This document shows, piece by piece, positions 40,804 through 49,855 of a stretch of 49,906 nt of DNA. The translations under genes and the position numbers were made by a program. This DNA is from Nonomuraea zeae (GTDB lineage: Bacteria > Actinomycetota > Actinomycetes > Streptosporangiales > Streptosporangiaceae), in contig NZ_VCKX01000060.1 of NCBI RefSeq assembly GCF_005889725.1, positions 1 through 49,906 of the forward strand, written 5' to 3'. The notes beneath the pieces are model-generated. The model was not told where the DNA came from, ran no database searches, and saw only the letters and a program-made list of their open reading frames with translations. The stretch's first letter is position 1. Every line of letters starts with the position of its first letter.

Positions 40804-43800
40804 TCAGACCTCCGTCCCGGTGCCGCCGCCGACGCCGGCCCGCTCCTGGTACGCCCTGACCAGCTCGGGCAGCGCGGGCCCCCGCGGTCGCCGCCCCGGC
40901 CTGATGTCCGCCGACAGGGCCTTGACCTCCTGGATGTGGGAGTTGGGGTCGAGCGCGATCGCCGACAGCTCGTTGGCCGCGTCGCCCCTGGCCAGGCCGT
41001 TGGGCCCGAAGTGGAAGGGCAGCCCGATCTGGTGCACGACCTGCCCGTCGAGGTGCAGCGGCACGATCCTGTCGGTGACCAGCACCCTGGCCTCGATGGC
41101 GTTGCGCGCGGTGATGACGGTCGCCCAGTCGCCGTGCACGAGCCCGCGCTCGGCGGCCAGCTCGGGCGAGACCTCGCAGAACATCTCCGGCTGCAGCTCG
41201 GCCAGGTACGGCTGGTGCCGGCTCATCCCGCCCGCGGTGAAGTGCTCGGTCAGCCGGTAGGTCGTGACCACGTACGGGTAGACGGACGCGCCCGGCTCGT
41301 TCCCGCTCGGGTGGTAGCGGTTGTCCGCGCGCGGGTAGAGCTTGCGGGCCGGGTTGCGCTGGTGCCCGTACAACGGGTTGGCGACCGGCGAGTCCTGTGG
41401 CTCGTAGTGCACGGGCAGCGGCCCGTCCACCACCCCGGTGGGCGCGAACAGCCAGCCCTTCCCGTCGCCCTGCATGATGAACGGGTCGATCCCGGACAGG
41501 GCCGCCACGCCCTGCGCGTCCGGGTCCGGCCGGTAGCCGGGGCTCTTGTCCACCTCGAAGTCGGGCACGTCGTAGCCGGTCCACCGGCCCGCGTCCGCGT
41601 CCCACCAGACCAGCTTCTTGCGCTCGCTCCACGGGCTGCCGTCCGGCCTGGCCGAGGCCCGGTTGTAGAGCACCCGCCGGTTGGCCGGCCAGGCCCACGC
41701 CCATTCGGCGGCGACCCAGTCCTGCTCGGCGGCCGGTTTGCGGCGCGCGGCCTGGTTGACGCCGTCGGCGTACACGCCGCAGTAGATCCAGCAGCCGCAG
41801 GCGGTGGAGCCGTCGGCCCTGAGCTCCGCGTAGCCGCTCAGCGGCCGGCCCGCGGCGTCCGAGCCGTTGATCTCGGCGAGCACGGCCTGCGCGTCGGGCT
41901 CGGCCGTGCCGCCCGTCACGGGGTAGTCCCAGGTCAGGTCGAGCAGCGGCGCGTCCATCGGGTCCGTGGAGCCGGCCAGCTTCTCCTTGATGATCCGGCC
42001 CAGGTGGTACATGAACCACAGGTCGCTGCGGGCGTCGCCGGCCGGCTCGACGGCCTGGTGGTGCCACTGGAGCCAGCGGTTGGTGTTGGTGAAGCTGCCG
42101 TTCTTCTCGGTGTGGGTGGCCGCGGGGAAGAAGAACACCTCCGTGCCGATCTCGGCGGTCTTCAGCTCGCCGCTCTCGATCTCCGGGCCGTCCTGCCACC
42201 AGGTGGCGCTCTCGATCAGGTTGAGGTCGCGCACCACCAGCCAGTCGAGCTTCGCCATGCCGAGGCGCTGCATCCTGGCGTTGGCCGAGCCGACCGCGGG
42301 GTTCTCGCCCATCAGCAGGTAGCCCTTGCAGGTGCCGTCGAGCTGCGCCAGCACGGTGTCGTACGTGCTGTGCGAGCCCGTCAGCCTGGGCAGGTAGTCG
42401 AAGTGGAAGTCGTTGTCCGGCTGCGCGGCCTCCCCCCACCACGCCTTGAGCAGGCTCACCAGGTAGGCGGGCATGTTCGCCCAGAAGCCCTTGGTCGGCG
42501 CGTCGGCGTGCAGGAAGTCGCGCATCCTCTCGTGCTCGTGCGCGTGCGGCATCGGGATGTAGCCGGGCAGCAGGTTGAACAGCGTCGGGATGTCGCTGGA
42601 GCCCTGGATGCCGGCGTGCCCGCGCAGCGCCTGGATGCCGCCGCCCGGCCGGCCCATGTTGCCCAGCAGCAGCTGCAGGATGCTCGCCGCCCGGATGAAC
42701 TGCGCGCCGTCACTGTGCTGCGTCCAGCCCACCGCGTACACGAACTCGGCGGTCCTGTCGGGACCCGAGTTCTCCGTCAGATGCCGGCACACCTGCGCGA
42801 ACAGCGCCCGCGGCACCCCGCACACCCGCTCGACCATCTCCGGCGTGTAGCGGGCGAAGTGGCGGCGCAGCACCTGCATGACGCAGCGCGGATGCCGCAG
42901 CGTCTCGTCCCGGCGCGCGGTGCCGTCCAGCGGCAGGCCGGTGGCGCCGGAGACCTCGCCGCGGCCGGGCGGGTGCTCGTGGCCGTAGTCCTCGTCGCGG
43001 GCGCCCGAGGCGGGGGCGATCCTGGTCCCCTCGTACTGCCAGGAGTCGTCGGAGTAGACGTGCCGCTCGGCGTCGAAGCCGGAGAACACGCCGTCCAGGT
43101 CCTCGGCGTCGCGGTAGTCCTCGCTCAGGATGGCGGCCGCGTTGGTGTAGTCGACCACGTACTCGTGGAAGTACAGGTCGTTCTCCAGCACGTGGTTGAT
43201 GATCGCGCCGAGGAAGGCCACGTCGGAGCCCGCGCGGATGGGCACGTGCAGGTCGGCCAGCGCGCTGGTGCGGGTGAACCGCGGGTCGATGTGGATGATC
43301 ACAGCGCCGCGCGCCTTGGCCTCCATCACCCACTGGAAGCCCACCGGGTGCGCCTCGGCGAAGTTCGAGCCCTGGATGACCACGCAGTCGGAGTGCTGCA
43401 GGTCCTGAAGGAACGTGGTCGCGCCGCCCCTGCCGAACGAGGTGCCGAGCCCCACCACGGTCGAGCTGTGGCACACCCGGGCCTGGTTCTCGATCTGGAC
43501 CACGCCGAGCGCCGTCAGCAGCTTCTTGATGAGGTAGTTCTCCTCGTTGTCCAGCGTGGCGCCGCCCAGGCTGGCCAGGCCCATGGTCCGCGCGGTGCGC
43601 CTGCCGTCGTGCTCCCACTCCCAGGTCGCGCGCCTGGTGGCGATGATCCGGTCGGCCACCATGTCCATGGCGGTGTCCAGGTCGATCTCCTGCCAGTCCG
43701 CCGCGCCCGGCGGGCGGTAGAGCGTCTTGTACCGGCGGCCCGGACCTGTGGTGAGCTGGAGGGTGGCCGAGCCCTTCGGGCACAGCCGCCCCCTGCTGAC

Positions 43801-44022
43801 GGGGGAGTCGGGGTCGCCCTCGACCTGGACGACCTTCTCGTCGCGGACGTACACGTTCTGGGCGCAGCCCACCGCGCAGTACGGGCACACCGACTTGACG
43901 ACACGGTCGGCGTCGGAGGTACGGGCGCGCAGCGCCGCGGTTCTGGCGGACTTCACCGCCTGCCCCCGCCCCAGACGGTCCTTGCCGGTCAGCTGCCGCA
44001 GCAGCGGCCACGCGAAATCCAT
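40804..44022 (-). CDS. Formate dehydrogenase catalytic subunit (Cys form)
   Basis: A 1072-residue molybdopterin enzyme. The N-terminal [4Fe-4S] ligands are C46, C49, C53 and C81 (CPYCAVGC and RLCPKG). The active-site segment is ENQARVCHSSTVVG with Cys184 encoded by TGC where many FDH-N homologues have selenocysteine; His185 is kept. MGD-binding stretches include GSNFAEAHPVGFQWV, YAVGWTQHSDGAQFIRAASI and GNMGRPGGGIQALRGHAGIQG. No Tat signal is present, so the active site should face the cytoplasm unless it is carried out by a partner. Formate oxidation with electrons passed to quinone is the likely role. No fdhD-type maturation gene is nearby. Confidence 0.93.
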   Translation of the reverse strand: MDFAWPLLRQLTGKDRLGRGQAVKSARTAALRARTSDADRVVKSVCPYCAVGCAQNVYVRDEKVVQVEGDPDSPVSRGRLCPKGSATLQLTTGPGRRYKTLYRPPGAADWQEIDLDTAMDMVADRIIATRRATWEWEHDGRRTARTMGLASLGGATLDNEENYLIKKLLTALGVVQIENQARVCHSSTVVGLGTSFGRGGATTFLQDLQHSDCVVIQGSNFAEAHPVGFQWVMEAKARGAVIIHIDPRFTRTSALADLHVPIRAGSDVAFLGAIINHVLENDLYFHEYVVDYTNAAAILSEDYRDAEDLDGVFSGFDAERHVYSDDSWQYEGTRIAPASGARDEDYGHEHPPGRGEVSGATGLPLDGTARRDETLRHPRCVMQVLRRHFARYTPEMVERVCGVPRALFAQVCRHLTENSGPDRTAEFVYAVGWTQHSDGAQFIRAASILQLLLGNMGRPGGGIQALRGHAGIQGSSDIPTLFNLLPGYIPMPHAHEHERMRDFLHADAPTKGFWANMPAYLVSLLKAWWGEAAQPDNDFHFDYLPRLTGSHSTYDTVLAQLDGTCKGYLLMGENPAVGSANARMQRLGMAKLDWLVVRDLNLIESATWWQDGPEIESGELKTAEIGTEVFFFPAATHTEKNGSFTNTNRWLQWHHQAVEPAGDARSDLWFMYHLGRIIKEKLAGSTDPMDAPLLDLTWDYPVTGGTAEPDAQAVLAEINGSDAAGRPLSGYAELRADGSTACGCWIYCGVYADGVNQAARRKPAAEQDWVAAEWAWAWPANRRVLYNRASARPDGSPWSERKKLVWWDADAGRWTGYDVPDFEVDKSPGYRPDPDAQGVAALSGIDPFIMQGDGKGWLFAPTGVVDGPLPVHYEPQDSPVANPLYGHQRNPARKLYPRADNRYHPSGNEPGASVYPYVVTTYRLTEHFTAGGMSRHQPYLAELQPEMFCEVSPELAAERGLVHGDWATVITARNAIEARVLVTDRIVPLHLDGQVVHQIGLPFHFGPNGLARGDAANELSAIALDPNSHIQEVKALSADIRPGRRPRGPALPELVRAYQERAGVGGGTGTEV

Positions 44023-44103
44023 GAAGCCCCCCGATGCCCCCGGACCGATCCTGCCCTGGTCAGAGCGGGCGAAAACCGGAAGGAGCAGGTCAGAGGGCGG
44101 GTT

Positions 44104-45516
44104 TCAGGAGATCCGCGCGGCGGCCTCGGCCCACGCGCGGGCGTCGCCCGACGGCTCGTAGCGGCGCAGCGGCTGGGACGCGGCGACCAGCGAGCGCATC
44201 TCCGCCAGATCGGCGACCAGCCCCGCCGCGCGCGCCTGCACCAGCACGTTGCCGAACGTGGTCGCCTCCGCCGGGCCCGCCACCACCGGCAGCCCGCAGG
44301 CGTCCGCGGTGAGCCGGCACAGCAGCTCGTTGCGCGACCCGCCGCCCACCAGATGGACGACCTCGACCTCGCGCCCCGACAGCTCCATGGCCTGCCGCAC
44401 CGCCAGCCGGTGCCCGAGCGCCAGGCTCTCCAGCACGCATCGCACGAAGGCCGCGGGCGTGGCCGGCGGCTTCTGCCCGGTGCGCACGCACTCGGCGGCG
44501 ATCCTGGCCGGCATGTCGCCCGGCGGCAGGAAGGCGGGCTCGTCCGGGTTCACCACGGCGGCGAAGGCCGGCTCGCCGGCCGCGGCGGCCAGCAGCTCGC
44601 CCAGGTCGGAGCCGGGCCACGCGCGCAGGCACTCCTGCAGCAGCCACAGGCCCATGACGTTGCGCAGGTAGCGGACGGTGCCGTCGATGCCCGCCTCGTT
44701 GGTGAAGTTCGCCGCCCGGCTCTCCGGCGTGAGCACCGGCTCGGGCAGCTCCACCCCGGCCAGCGACCAGGTGCCGCAGGAGATGTAGGCGAAGGCGGGC
44801 CCGTCGGCGGGCACCGCGGCCACGGCCGAGGCGGTGTCGTGCGAGGCCACCGTCATGACGGGCGCCGACCAGCCGATCTCCGCGGCCACGTCGCTCCGCA
44901 GGCCGCCGACCGCCTCGCCGGGCGGGCGCAGCGGCGGGAAGAGCCCGGCCGGCAGGCCGAGCCGCTCGATCAGGGGCGACGCCCACGACCTCGTGCGTAC
45001 GTCGAGCAGGCCCGTCGTCGAGGCGTTGGTCACCTCCGCGCCGATCTCGCCGGTCAGCCAGTAGCCGATCAGGTCGGGGATCAGCAGCATCGTCGCGGCC
45101 CCGTCGAGCCGGTCGGCCAGCAGCTGGTAGACCGTGTTGAACGGCAGCACCTGCAGCCCGGACGTCTCGTACAGCGCGGCGGCGCCGGCCGACTCGGCCA
45201 CCCGCTCGGCCACGCCGCGCGTGCGGTCGTCGCGGTAGTGCACCGGGTTGCCCAGCAGCGCGCCCGACTCGTCCAGCAGCCCGTAGTCGACCGCCCACGA
45301 GTCCACGCCGATGGAGGAGACGGGCCCCGCGGCGCGCAGGCCGGTCAGGATCTCGCGGTAGAGGCCCAGGATGTCCCAGTGGAGGCGGCCCGCGACGCGT
45401 ACCGGGCCGTTGGGGAAGCGGTGGGCCTCGGTGAGCCGCAGCCCGTCGGAGAGGTCGGCCAGCATCACCCGGCCGCTGGACGCGCCCAGGTCGACGGCGG
45501 CGAAACGGCTGCTCAT
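44104..45516 (-). CDS. rhaB: Rhamnulokinase (FGGY family)
   Basis: A 470-residue sugar kinase. The phosphate-binding start is AAVDLGASSGRVMLADL; IGVDSWAVDYGLLD and HYRDDRT are features I associate with RhaB rather than xylulokinase or glycerol kinase. A C-terminal ATP-site loop reads VHLVGGGSRNELLCRLTADA. It would phosphorylate L-rhamnulose (or a related ketose such as L-fuculose) to the 1-phosphate. Translation is coupled to the LacI regulator upstream (ATGA overlap). No isomerase or aldolase gene follows in the window, so these must be elsewhere. Confidence 0.85.
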   Translation of the reverse strand: MSSRFAAVDLGASSGRVMLADLSDGLRLTEAHRFPNGPVRVAGRLHWDILGLYREILTGLRAAGPVSSIGVDSWAVDYGLLDESGALLGNPVHYRDDRTRGVAERVAESAGAAALYETSGLQVLPFNTVYQLLADRLDGAATMLLIPDLIGYWLTGEIGAEVTNASTTGLLDVRTRSWASPLIERLGLPAGLFPPLRPPGEAVGGLRSDVAAEIGWSAPVMTVASHDTASAVAAVPADGPAFAYISCGTWSLAGVELPEPVLTPESRAANFTNEAGIDGTVRYLRNVMGLWLLQECLRAWPGSDLGELLAAAAGEPAFAAVVNPDEPAFLPPGDMPARIAAECVRTGQKPPATPAAFVRCVLESLALGHRLAVRQAMELSGREVEVVHLVGGGSRNELLCRLTADACGLPVVAGPAEATTFGNVLVQARAAGLVADLAEMRSLVAASQPLRRYEPSGDARAWAEAAARIS

Positions 45517-46514
45517 TGGGTGGACTCCCTGGCCACTAGCTCCGGCTGGAACATGATGTGCTGATGCGCGTGCGTCTCGGGGTTGTCGCACTCGTCGAGC
45601 AGCAGCTCGGTGGCGATGCGGCCGAGCTGGTAGGTCGGCTGGCGCATGGAGCTGAGCGACACGGTCGAGGCGGCGGCGAAGTCGATGTCGTCGTAGCCCA
45701 TGAGCGCCACGTCCTCCGGCACCCGTACCCCCGACCGCAGCAGCGCGCGCAGCACGCCGAGCGCGAGCAGGTCGTTGGCGCAGAATACGGCCTCCGGCAG
45801 GCCGTGGGCGATCAGGTCGGCGGCCGCCTTCTCGCCCCCGCGGGCGGTCATCGTGGCCGCCTCCGCGACGTGCAGGTCACCGGGGTCGAGCCCGGCCGAG
45901 CGCATCGCGGCCTTGGCCCCCTCGCGGCGCTCCGAGCACTGCCTGATCGACAGCGGGCCCGTGACGTAGGCGACGCTGCGCGCGCCTCTGGCCAGCAGGT
46001 GCGCCACGGCGGCCCGGCCGCCCGCGACGTCGTCCACGGCGACCGCGCACTGGTCGGGCCGGTGCGCGGGATGGTCGACGAGCACCACGCTGATGTCGCG
46101 GTCGCGCAGCCGCTCCAGCCGGCTCGGGTCCTCCCCTGACGGGGTGATCAGCACGCCGCGCACCCGGTGCTCGGCCAGCACCCGCAGGTTGCGCTCCTCC
46201 TTGTCCAGCGAGCCGGCCGAGTTGCCCAGGATGACCGCGTAGCCCAGCTCGCTGGCCACGTCCTCGACCCCGGCCGCGACCTCCGTGAAGAAGGGGTTGC
46301 CGATGTCGATCACGCTCAGGCCGATCGTCCTGCTGTGCCCGGCGCGCAGCGTCGAGGCGGAGCCGTGGCGGACGAACCCCAGCTCGTTGATGGCCGCCTC
46401 CACGCGCTCCCGTGTGGAGGGGGCGACTTTGCCGGGCCGGTTCAGTACGTTGGAGACCGTGCCTGGGGAGACGCCTGCGTGGGCGGCGACGTCCTTGATG
46501 CTGACCATGGCCAT
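45513..46514 (-). CDS. LacI-family repressor of the rhamnulokinase/galactosidase locus
   Basis: A 333-residue LacI regulator. The helix-turn-helix VSIKDVAAHAGVSPGTVSNVLNRPGK is split by the hinge region LRAGHSRTIGLSV from the effector domain, which contains IDIGNPFFTEVAAGVEDVA and FCANDLLALGVLRAL. The ATG at 46514 (MAMVSIKD) has no ribosome site; an AT-rich TTTAAT-like -10 lies about 8 bp upstream, so it is probably leaderless. The operator-like ATTAAAACGTACTAA overlaps that promoter, pointing to autoregulation. Related motifs precede the Gfo/Idh and beta-galactosidase genes. Confidence 0.9.
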   Translation of the reverse strand: MAMVSIKDVAAHAGVSPGTVSNVLNRPGKVAPSTRERVEAAINELGFVRHGSASTLRAGHSRTIGLSVIDIGNPFFTEVAAGVEDVASELGYAVILGNSAGSLDKEERNLRVLAEHRVRGVLITPSGEDPSRLERLRDRDISVVLVDHPAHRPDQCAVAVDDVAGGRAAVAHLLARGARSVAYVTGPLSIRQCSERREGAKAAMRSAGLDPGDLHVAEAATMTARGGEKAAADLIAHGLPEAVFCANDLLALGVLRALLRSGVRVPEDVALMGYDDIDFAAASTVSLSSMRQPTYQLGRIATELLLDECDNPETHAHQHIMFQPELVARESTQ

Positions 46515-46522
46515 GGGGCTCA

Positions 46523-46537
46523 ATTAAAACGTACTAA
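46523..46537. promoter_or_regulatory. LacI-type operator, site 1 (own promoter)
   Basis: ATTAAAACGTACTAA with a central CG, as in LacI-family operators; half-sites TTAAAAC and TTAGTAC match at five of seven positions. It lies directly before the LacI gene start. Confidence 0.6.
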
Positions 46538-46623
46538 CCCACGGTGCGCCAGTCGCGGCACCGGTGGGGATGCGGATCCGCGTTGACAGGACTCGATGGA
46601 GGACCCTAACGTCGCGCGCCGGA

Positions 46624-46640
46624 AGTAAAACGTTCTATTA
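46624..46640. promoter_or_regulatory. LacI-type operator, site 2 (Gfo/Idh promoter)
   Basis: AGTAAAACGTTCTATTA shares TAAAACGT with site 1 and lies just before the GGGAG ribosome site of the oxidoreductase gene, so bound repressor would block its promoter. Confidence 0.6.
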
Positions 46641-46652
46641 GGGAGCGCGCTC

Positions 46653-47714
46653 GTGATCCGGGCTGCCATCGTAGGCGCCGGCGCCATCGCCGCGCACAGT
46701 CACGTGCCCGCCGTCAGGGCCCACCGCGACCGGGTGGAGCTCGTCGCCGTGGCGGACGTGGACGAAGCCAGGGCGACGTCGTTCGCCGCCGAGCACGGGG
46801 TGCGCTCGGCGTACCCGGACCTGGGGGACCTGCTCGCCGCCGAGCGGCCCGACCTGGTCATGGTGTGCACGCCGCCGCATCTGCACGTCGAGCAGGTGAT
46901 CGCGGCGCTGGGCGCCGGGGCGTGGGTGTGGTGCGAGAAGCCCGCCACGCTGTCGCTGGCCGAGTACGACCGGATCGAGGCGGCCGAGGGGCGCGGCGGG
47001 CCCTACATGACGGTGGTCTACCAGCAGCGCTTCGGCTCCGGCGCCGAGCACCTGCGCGAGCTGGGCGGCGCGCTCGGCCGGCCGCTGGTGGCGCTCTGCC
47101 AGACGACCTGGCATCGCGGCGACGACTACTACGCCGTCCCCTACCGCGGCAAATGGGCCACCGAGGGCGGCGGCACCACCGTGCTGCACGGCGTGCACCA
47201 GATGGACCTCATGCTCTCGGTGTTCGGCGACTGGGCCGAGATCCGCGCCATGGCCGGCACGCTGGAGCGGCCGATCGAGACCGAGGACGTCTCCATGGCC
47301 ATGGTCAGGTTCGCCAACGGCGCGATGGCCTCCGTGGTGACCAGCGTGCTCTCGCCGCGCCAGGAGAGCTACCTGCGCTTCGACTTCGCCGAGGCCACGG
47401 TCGAACTGCGCCACCTGTACGGCTACCGCAACGCCGACTGGAGCTCCACCTCGCCGCTGTGGAACCCGCCGCGCGACGTCCCCAGCAGCCACGACACCCA
47501 GCTCGGCCTGCTGCTCGACGCCTACGAGCGCGGCGCGCGCCCGCCCGCGAGCGGGGCGGACGGCCGGCGGGCGATGGAGTTCGTCACCGGCCTGTACGCC
47601 TCGGCCTTCACCGGCCGTCCGGTACGCCGGGAGGAGATCACCCCGGACAGCCCGTTCTACCACCGGCTCGACGGAGGCATTGAAACGTTCTTCGGCGGCA
47701 CCGCCACTTCCTGA
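46653..47714 (+). CDS. Gfo/Idh/MocA-family oxidoreductase
   Basis: A 353-residue NAD(P)-dependent sugar dehydrogenase. The Rossmann motif is AIVGAGAIAAHSHVPAV. The conserved EKP (WCEKPATLSLAEYD) contains the family's catalytic-region lysine, and a His-rich motif HGVHQMDLMLSVFGDW matches the usual GGxxxDxxHxxD-type site in altered form. GTG start with a GGGAG site. Such enzymes oxidise or epimerise sugars and inositols. Being divergent from the rhamnulokinase/LacI pair and upstream of a beta-galactosidase, it probably acts on a released sugar of the same substrate. Confidence 0.87.
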   Translation: MIRAAIVGAGAIAAHSHVPAVRAHRDRVELVAVADVDEARATSFAAEHGVRSAYPDLGDLLAAERPDLVMVCTPPHLHVEQVIAALGAGAWVWCEKPATLSLAEYDRIEAAEGRGGPYMTVVYQQRFGSGAEHLRELGGALGRPLVALCQTTWHRGDDYYAVPYRGKWATEGGGTTVLHGVHQMDLMLSVFGDWAEIRAMAGTLERPIETEDVSMAMVRFANGAMASVVTSVLSPRQESYLRFDFAEATVELRHLYGYRNADWSSTSPLWNPPRDVPSSHDTQLGLLLDAYERGARPPASGADGRRAMEFVTGLYASAFTGRPVRREEITPDSPFYHRLDGGIETFFGGTATS

Positions 47715-47739
47715 CGCGCGGCGCGCTCCGGTCACCGGG

Positions 47740-47766
47740 GCCGCCCTGCGAACCTCCCGGGGCGGC
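47740..47766 (+). terminator. Candidate hairpin terminator after Gfo/Idh gene
   Basis: GCCGCCC (47740-47746) pairs with GGGCGGC (47760-47766) across a 13-nt loop, 25 bp after the stop codon. No T-run follows; a second, imperfect GC-rich fold lies near 47793-47820. Confidence 0.45.
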
Positions 47767-47837
47767 GGCGATTTCGGCCCGGCTGACCAGGGCGGGCCTC
47801 CGCACCGGGAGGGCCCGGGACTTGTGCGGCCCGGTAA

Positions 47838-47851
47838 GGGAACGTTTTAAT
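47838..47851. promoter_or_regulatory. LacI-type operator, site 3 (GH42 promoter)
   Basis: GGGAACGTTTTAAT is the reverse of ATTAAAACGTTCCC, sharing ten bases with sites 1 and 2. It lies 61 bp upstream of the GH42 start. Confidence 0.55.
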
Positions 47852-47876
47852 CCCCGGTAAAGCTGGCGTACCAAGC

Positions 47877-47890
47877 TGTGAGCGCTAACA
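47877..47890. promoter_or_regulatory. Second LacI-family dyad TGTGAGCGCTAACA before GH42
   Basis: A dyad with central CG; six of seven half-site positions match (TGTGAGC/TGTTAGC). It closely resembles the classical lac operator core and differs from sites 1-3, so a second LacI-family regulator may act here. Confidence 0.6.
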
Positions 47891-47911
47891 GATATTCGAA
47901 AGGCAGGCTTC

Positions 47912-49840
47912 ATGCCGGATGTCATCGCCTACGGCGGGGACTGGAATCCCGAGCAGTGGCCCGAGGAGACGTGGGAGCAGGACGTCGCGCTGATGCGCGA
48001 GGCCGGCGTCAACAGGGTCAGCGTCGGCATCTTCTCCTGGTCGCTGCTGGAGCCGGTGGAGGGCGTGTTCGACTTCGACTGGTTCGACCGCGTGATGGAC
48101 CTGCTGGCCGCGAACGGGATCGGCGCCAACCTGGCCACGCCGACGGCCTCCCCGCCGCCCTGGTTCGGCGAGGCCTACCCCGAGGCGCTGCCGGTCGACG
48201 CCGACGGGCGTCGGCTGTACCACGGCAGCAGGCAGGGCTTCTGCCCCAGCTCGCCGATCTACCGCGAGAAGGCGCTGCGTATCGCCGAGCAGGTGGCCAC
48301 CCGCTACCGGGACCACCCGGCGCTGGTCATGTGGCACGTGCACAACGAGTACGGCTGCCACAACGCCCGCTGCTACTGCGACACCTCGGCGGCGGCCTTC
48401 CGCGCCTGGCTGCGCACGCACCACTCCTCGCTCGACGCGCTCAACGAGGCGTGGGGCACCGCGTTCTGGTCCCAGCGCTACAGCGACTGGTCGCAGATCC
48501 TGCCGCCGCGCGCCACCCCCAGCTTCACCAACCCGGGCCAGCAGCTCGACTTCCGCAGGTTCAGCTCCGACGCGCTAGTTGAGCTCTACATCGCCGAACG
48601 CGACCTGCTCAAGCGGCTCGCCCCCGGCGTGCCCGCCACCACCAACCTCATGGCGGGCGCGCACTGGGACATGGACTGCTGGGCCTTCGCCGCCGAGCTG
48701 GACGTGGTCTCCACCGACCACTACCTGATCGGCGCCCGCCCCGAGCCGCACATCGACCTGGCCTTCGCCGCCGACTACGCGCGCTCGCTGAACGGCGGCC
48801 GCCCCTGGCTGCTGATGGAGCACTCGACCAGCGCCGTCAACTGGCAGCCGCGCAACCTCGCCAAGACCCCCGGCGAGCTGCGCCGCAACGCGCTGACCCA
48901 CCTGGCCAGGGGAGCGGACGGCATCATGTTCTTCCAGTGGCGGGCCTCGCGGGCCGGGGCCGAGAAGTGGCACTCGGCGATGCTGCCGCACGCGGGCACC
49001 GGCACCAAGATCTGGCGCGAGGTGCGCGCGCTCGGCGCGGAGCTGGGCGAGCTCGGGCACGTGGCGGGCAGCACGGTCACCGCCGACGTCGCGATCCTGA
49101 TCGACCACGCCAGCGTGTGGGCCCAGGACCACCCCGCCCAGCCGGTCGCCGGCCTGGACCCGGTGGAGGAGGCCAAGCGATGGCACGCCGCGCTCTGGCG
49201 GGCCGGCGTCACCAGCGACCTCGCGCACCCCGAGGGCGACCTGACCGGCTACCGCCTGGTCCTGGTGCCCGCGCTCTACCTGGTGAGCGACTCGGGGGCG
49301 GCCAACCTGGCCGACTTCGTCCGCCGGGGCGGGGTCGCGCTGGTGGGGCCGTACAGCGGGATCGTGGACGAGCACGACCGGGTGCGCCTGGGCGGCTACC
49401 CCGGCGCGTGGCGCGACCTGCTCGGGGTGAGCGTCGAGGAGTTCTTCCCGCTGGAGCGGCCCATCCGGCTCAGCTCCGGCGCGACGGGGAGCGTCTGGAG
49501 CGAGGTGGCGCACGTCGCGGGGGCGAAGGTCCTGGACGCGTACGCCACTGGCGAGCCCGCCTGGACCCGCAACGAATGGGGCGAGGGGGCCGCGCACTAT
49601 CTCACCACCCGGTTCGACGACGAGTCCTTCGCCGAGGTCGTCGCCACGGTCTGCGCCGAGGCGGGCGTCGAGCCGGCCGCCGAGGCAGGGCCGGGCGTGG
49701 AGGTGGTACGGCGCTCGCACCCGGGCGGCCGCTCCTACCTGTTCGCGATCAACCACACGGAGGAGGACGCCGTGGTGAAGACGCCCGCCGGTGAGGCGGT
49801 CACCGTCCGGGCCGGCGACGCCCGCGTCATCCCCGTCTGA
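47912..49840 (+). CDS. GH42 beta-galactosidase
   Basis: A 642-residue enzyme without signal peptide, so it acts on imported beta-galactosides. The catalytic acid/base is E146 in WHVHNEYGCHN and the nucleophile is E303 in LLMEHSTSAVNW. The zinc-site cysteines of GH42 are visible (GFCPSSP and CHNARCYCD). The A-domain barrel covers about 1-385, the glutamine-amidotransferase-like B domain about 386-580 (VAILIDHASVWAQ, LVLVPALYLVSDSG) and the C-terminal beta domain the rest. A GAAAGGCAGG site precedes the ATG. Two different LacI-type operator motifs lie in its promoter region. Confidence 0.93.
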   Translation: MPDVIAYGGDWNPEQWPEETWEQDVALMREAGVNRVSVGIFSWSLLEPVEGVFDFDWFDRVMDLLAANGIGANLATPTASPPPWFGEAYPEALPVDADGRRLYHGSRQGFCPSSPIYREKALRIAEQVATRYRDHPALVMWHVHNEYGCHNARCYCDTSAAAFRAWLRTHHSSLDALNEAWGTAFWSQRYSDWSQILPPRATPSFTNPGQQLDFRRFSSDALVELYIAERDLLKRLAPGVPATTNLMAGAHWDMDCWAFAAELDVVSTDHYLIGARPEPHIDLAFAADYARSLNGGRPWLLMEHSTSAVNWQPRNLAKTPGELRRNALTHLARGADGIMFFQWRASRAGAEKWHSAMLPHAGTGTKIWREVRALGAELGELGHVAGSTVTADVAILIDHASVWAQDHPAQPVAGLDPVEEAKRWHAALWRAGVTSDLAHPEGDLTGYRLVLVPALYLVSDSGAANLADFVRRGGVALVGPYSGIVDEHDRVRLGGYPGAWRDLLGVSVEEFFPLERPIRLSSGATGSVWSEVAHVAGAKVLDAYATGEPAWTRNEWGEGAAHYLTTRFDDESFAEVVATVCAEAGVEPAAEAGPGVEVVRRSHPGGRSYLFAINHTEEDAVVKTPAGEAVTVRAGDARVIPV

Positions 49841-49855
49841 CCGCACGGCCGGTCC

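Noticed and set aside
40048..45564. A 1,838-codon open frame on the plus strand
   Set aside because: It runs antisense through the formate dehydrogenase and rhamnulokinase genes, is Arg/Gly/Ala/Val-rich without motifs, and arises from high GC content; the minus-strand genes have clear domains.
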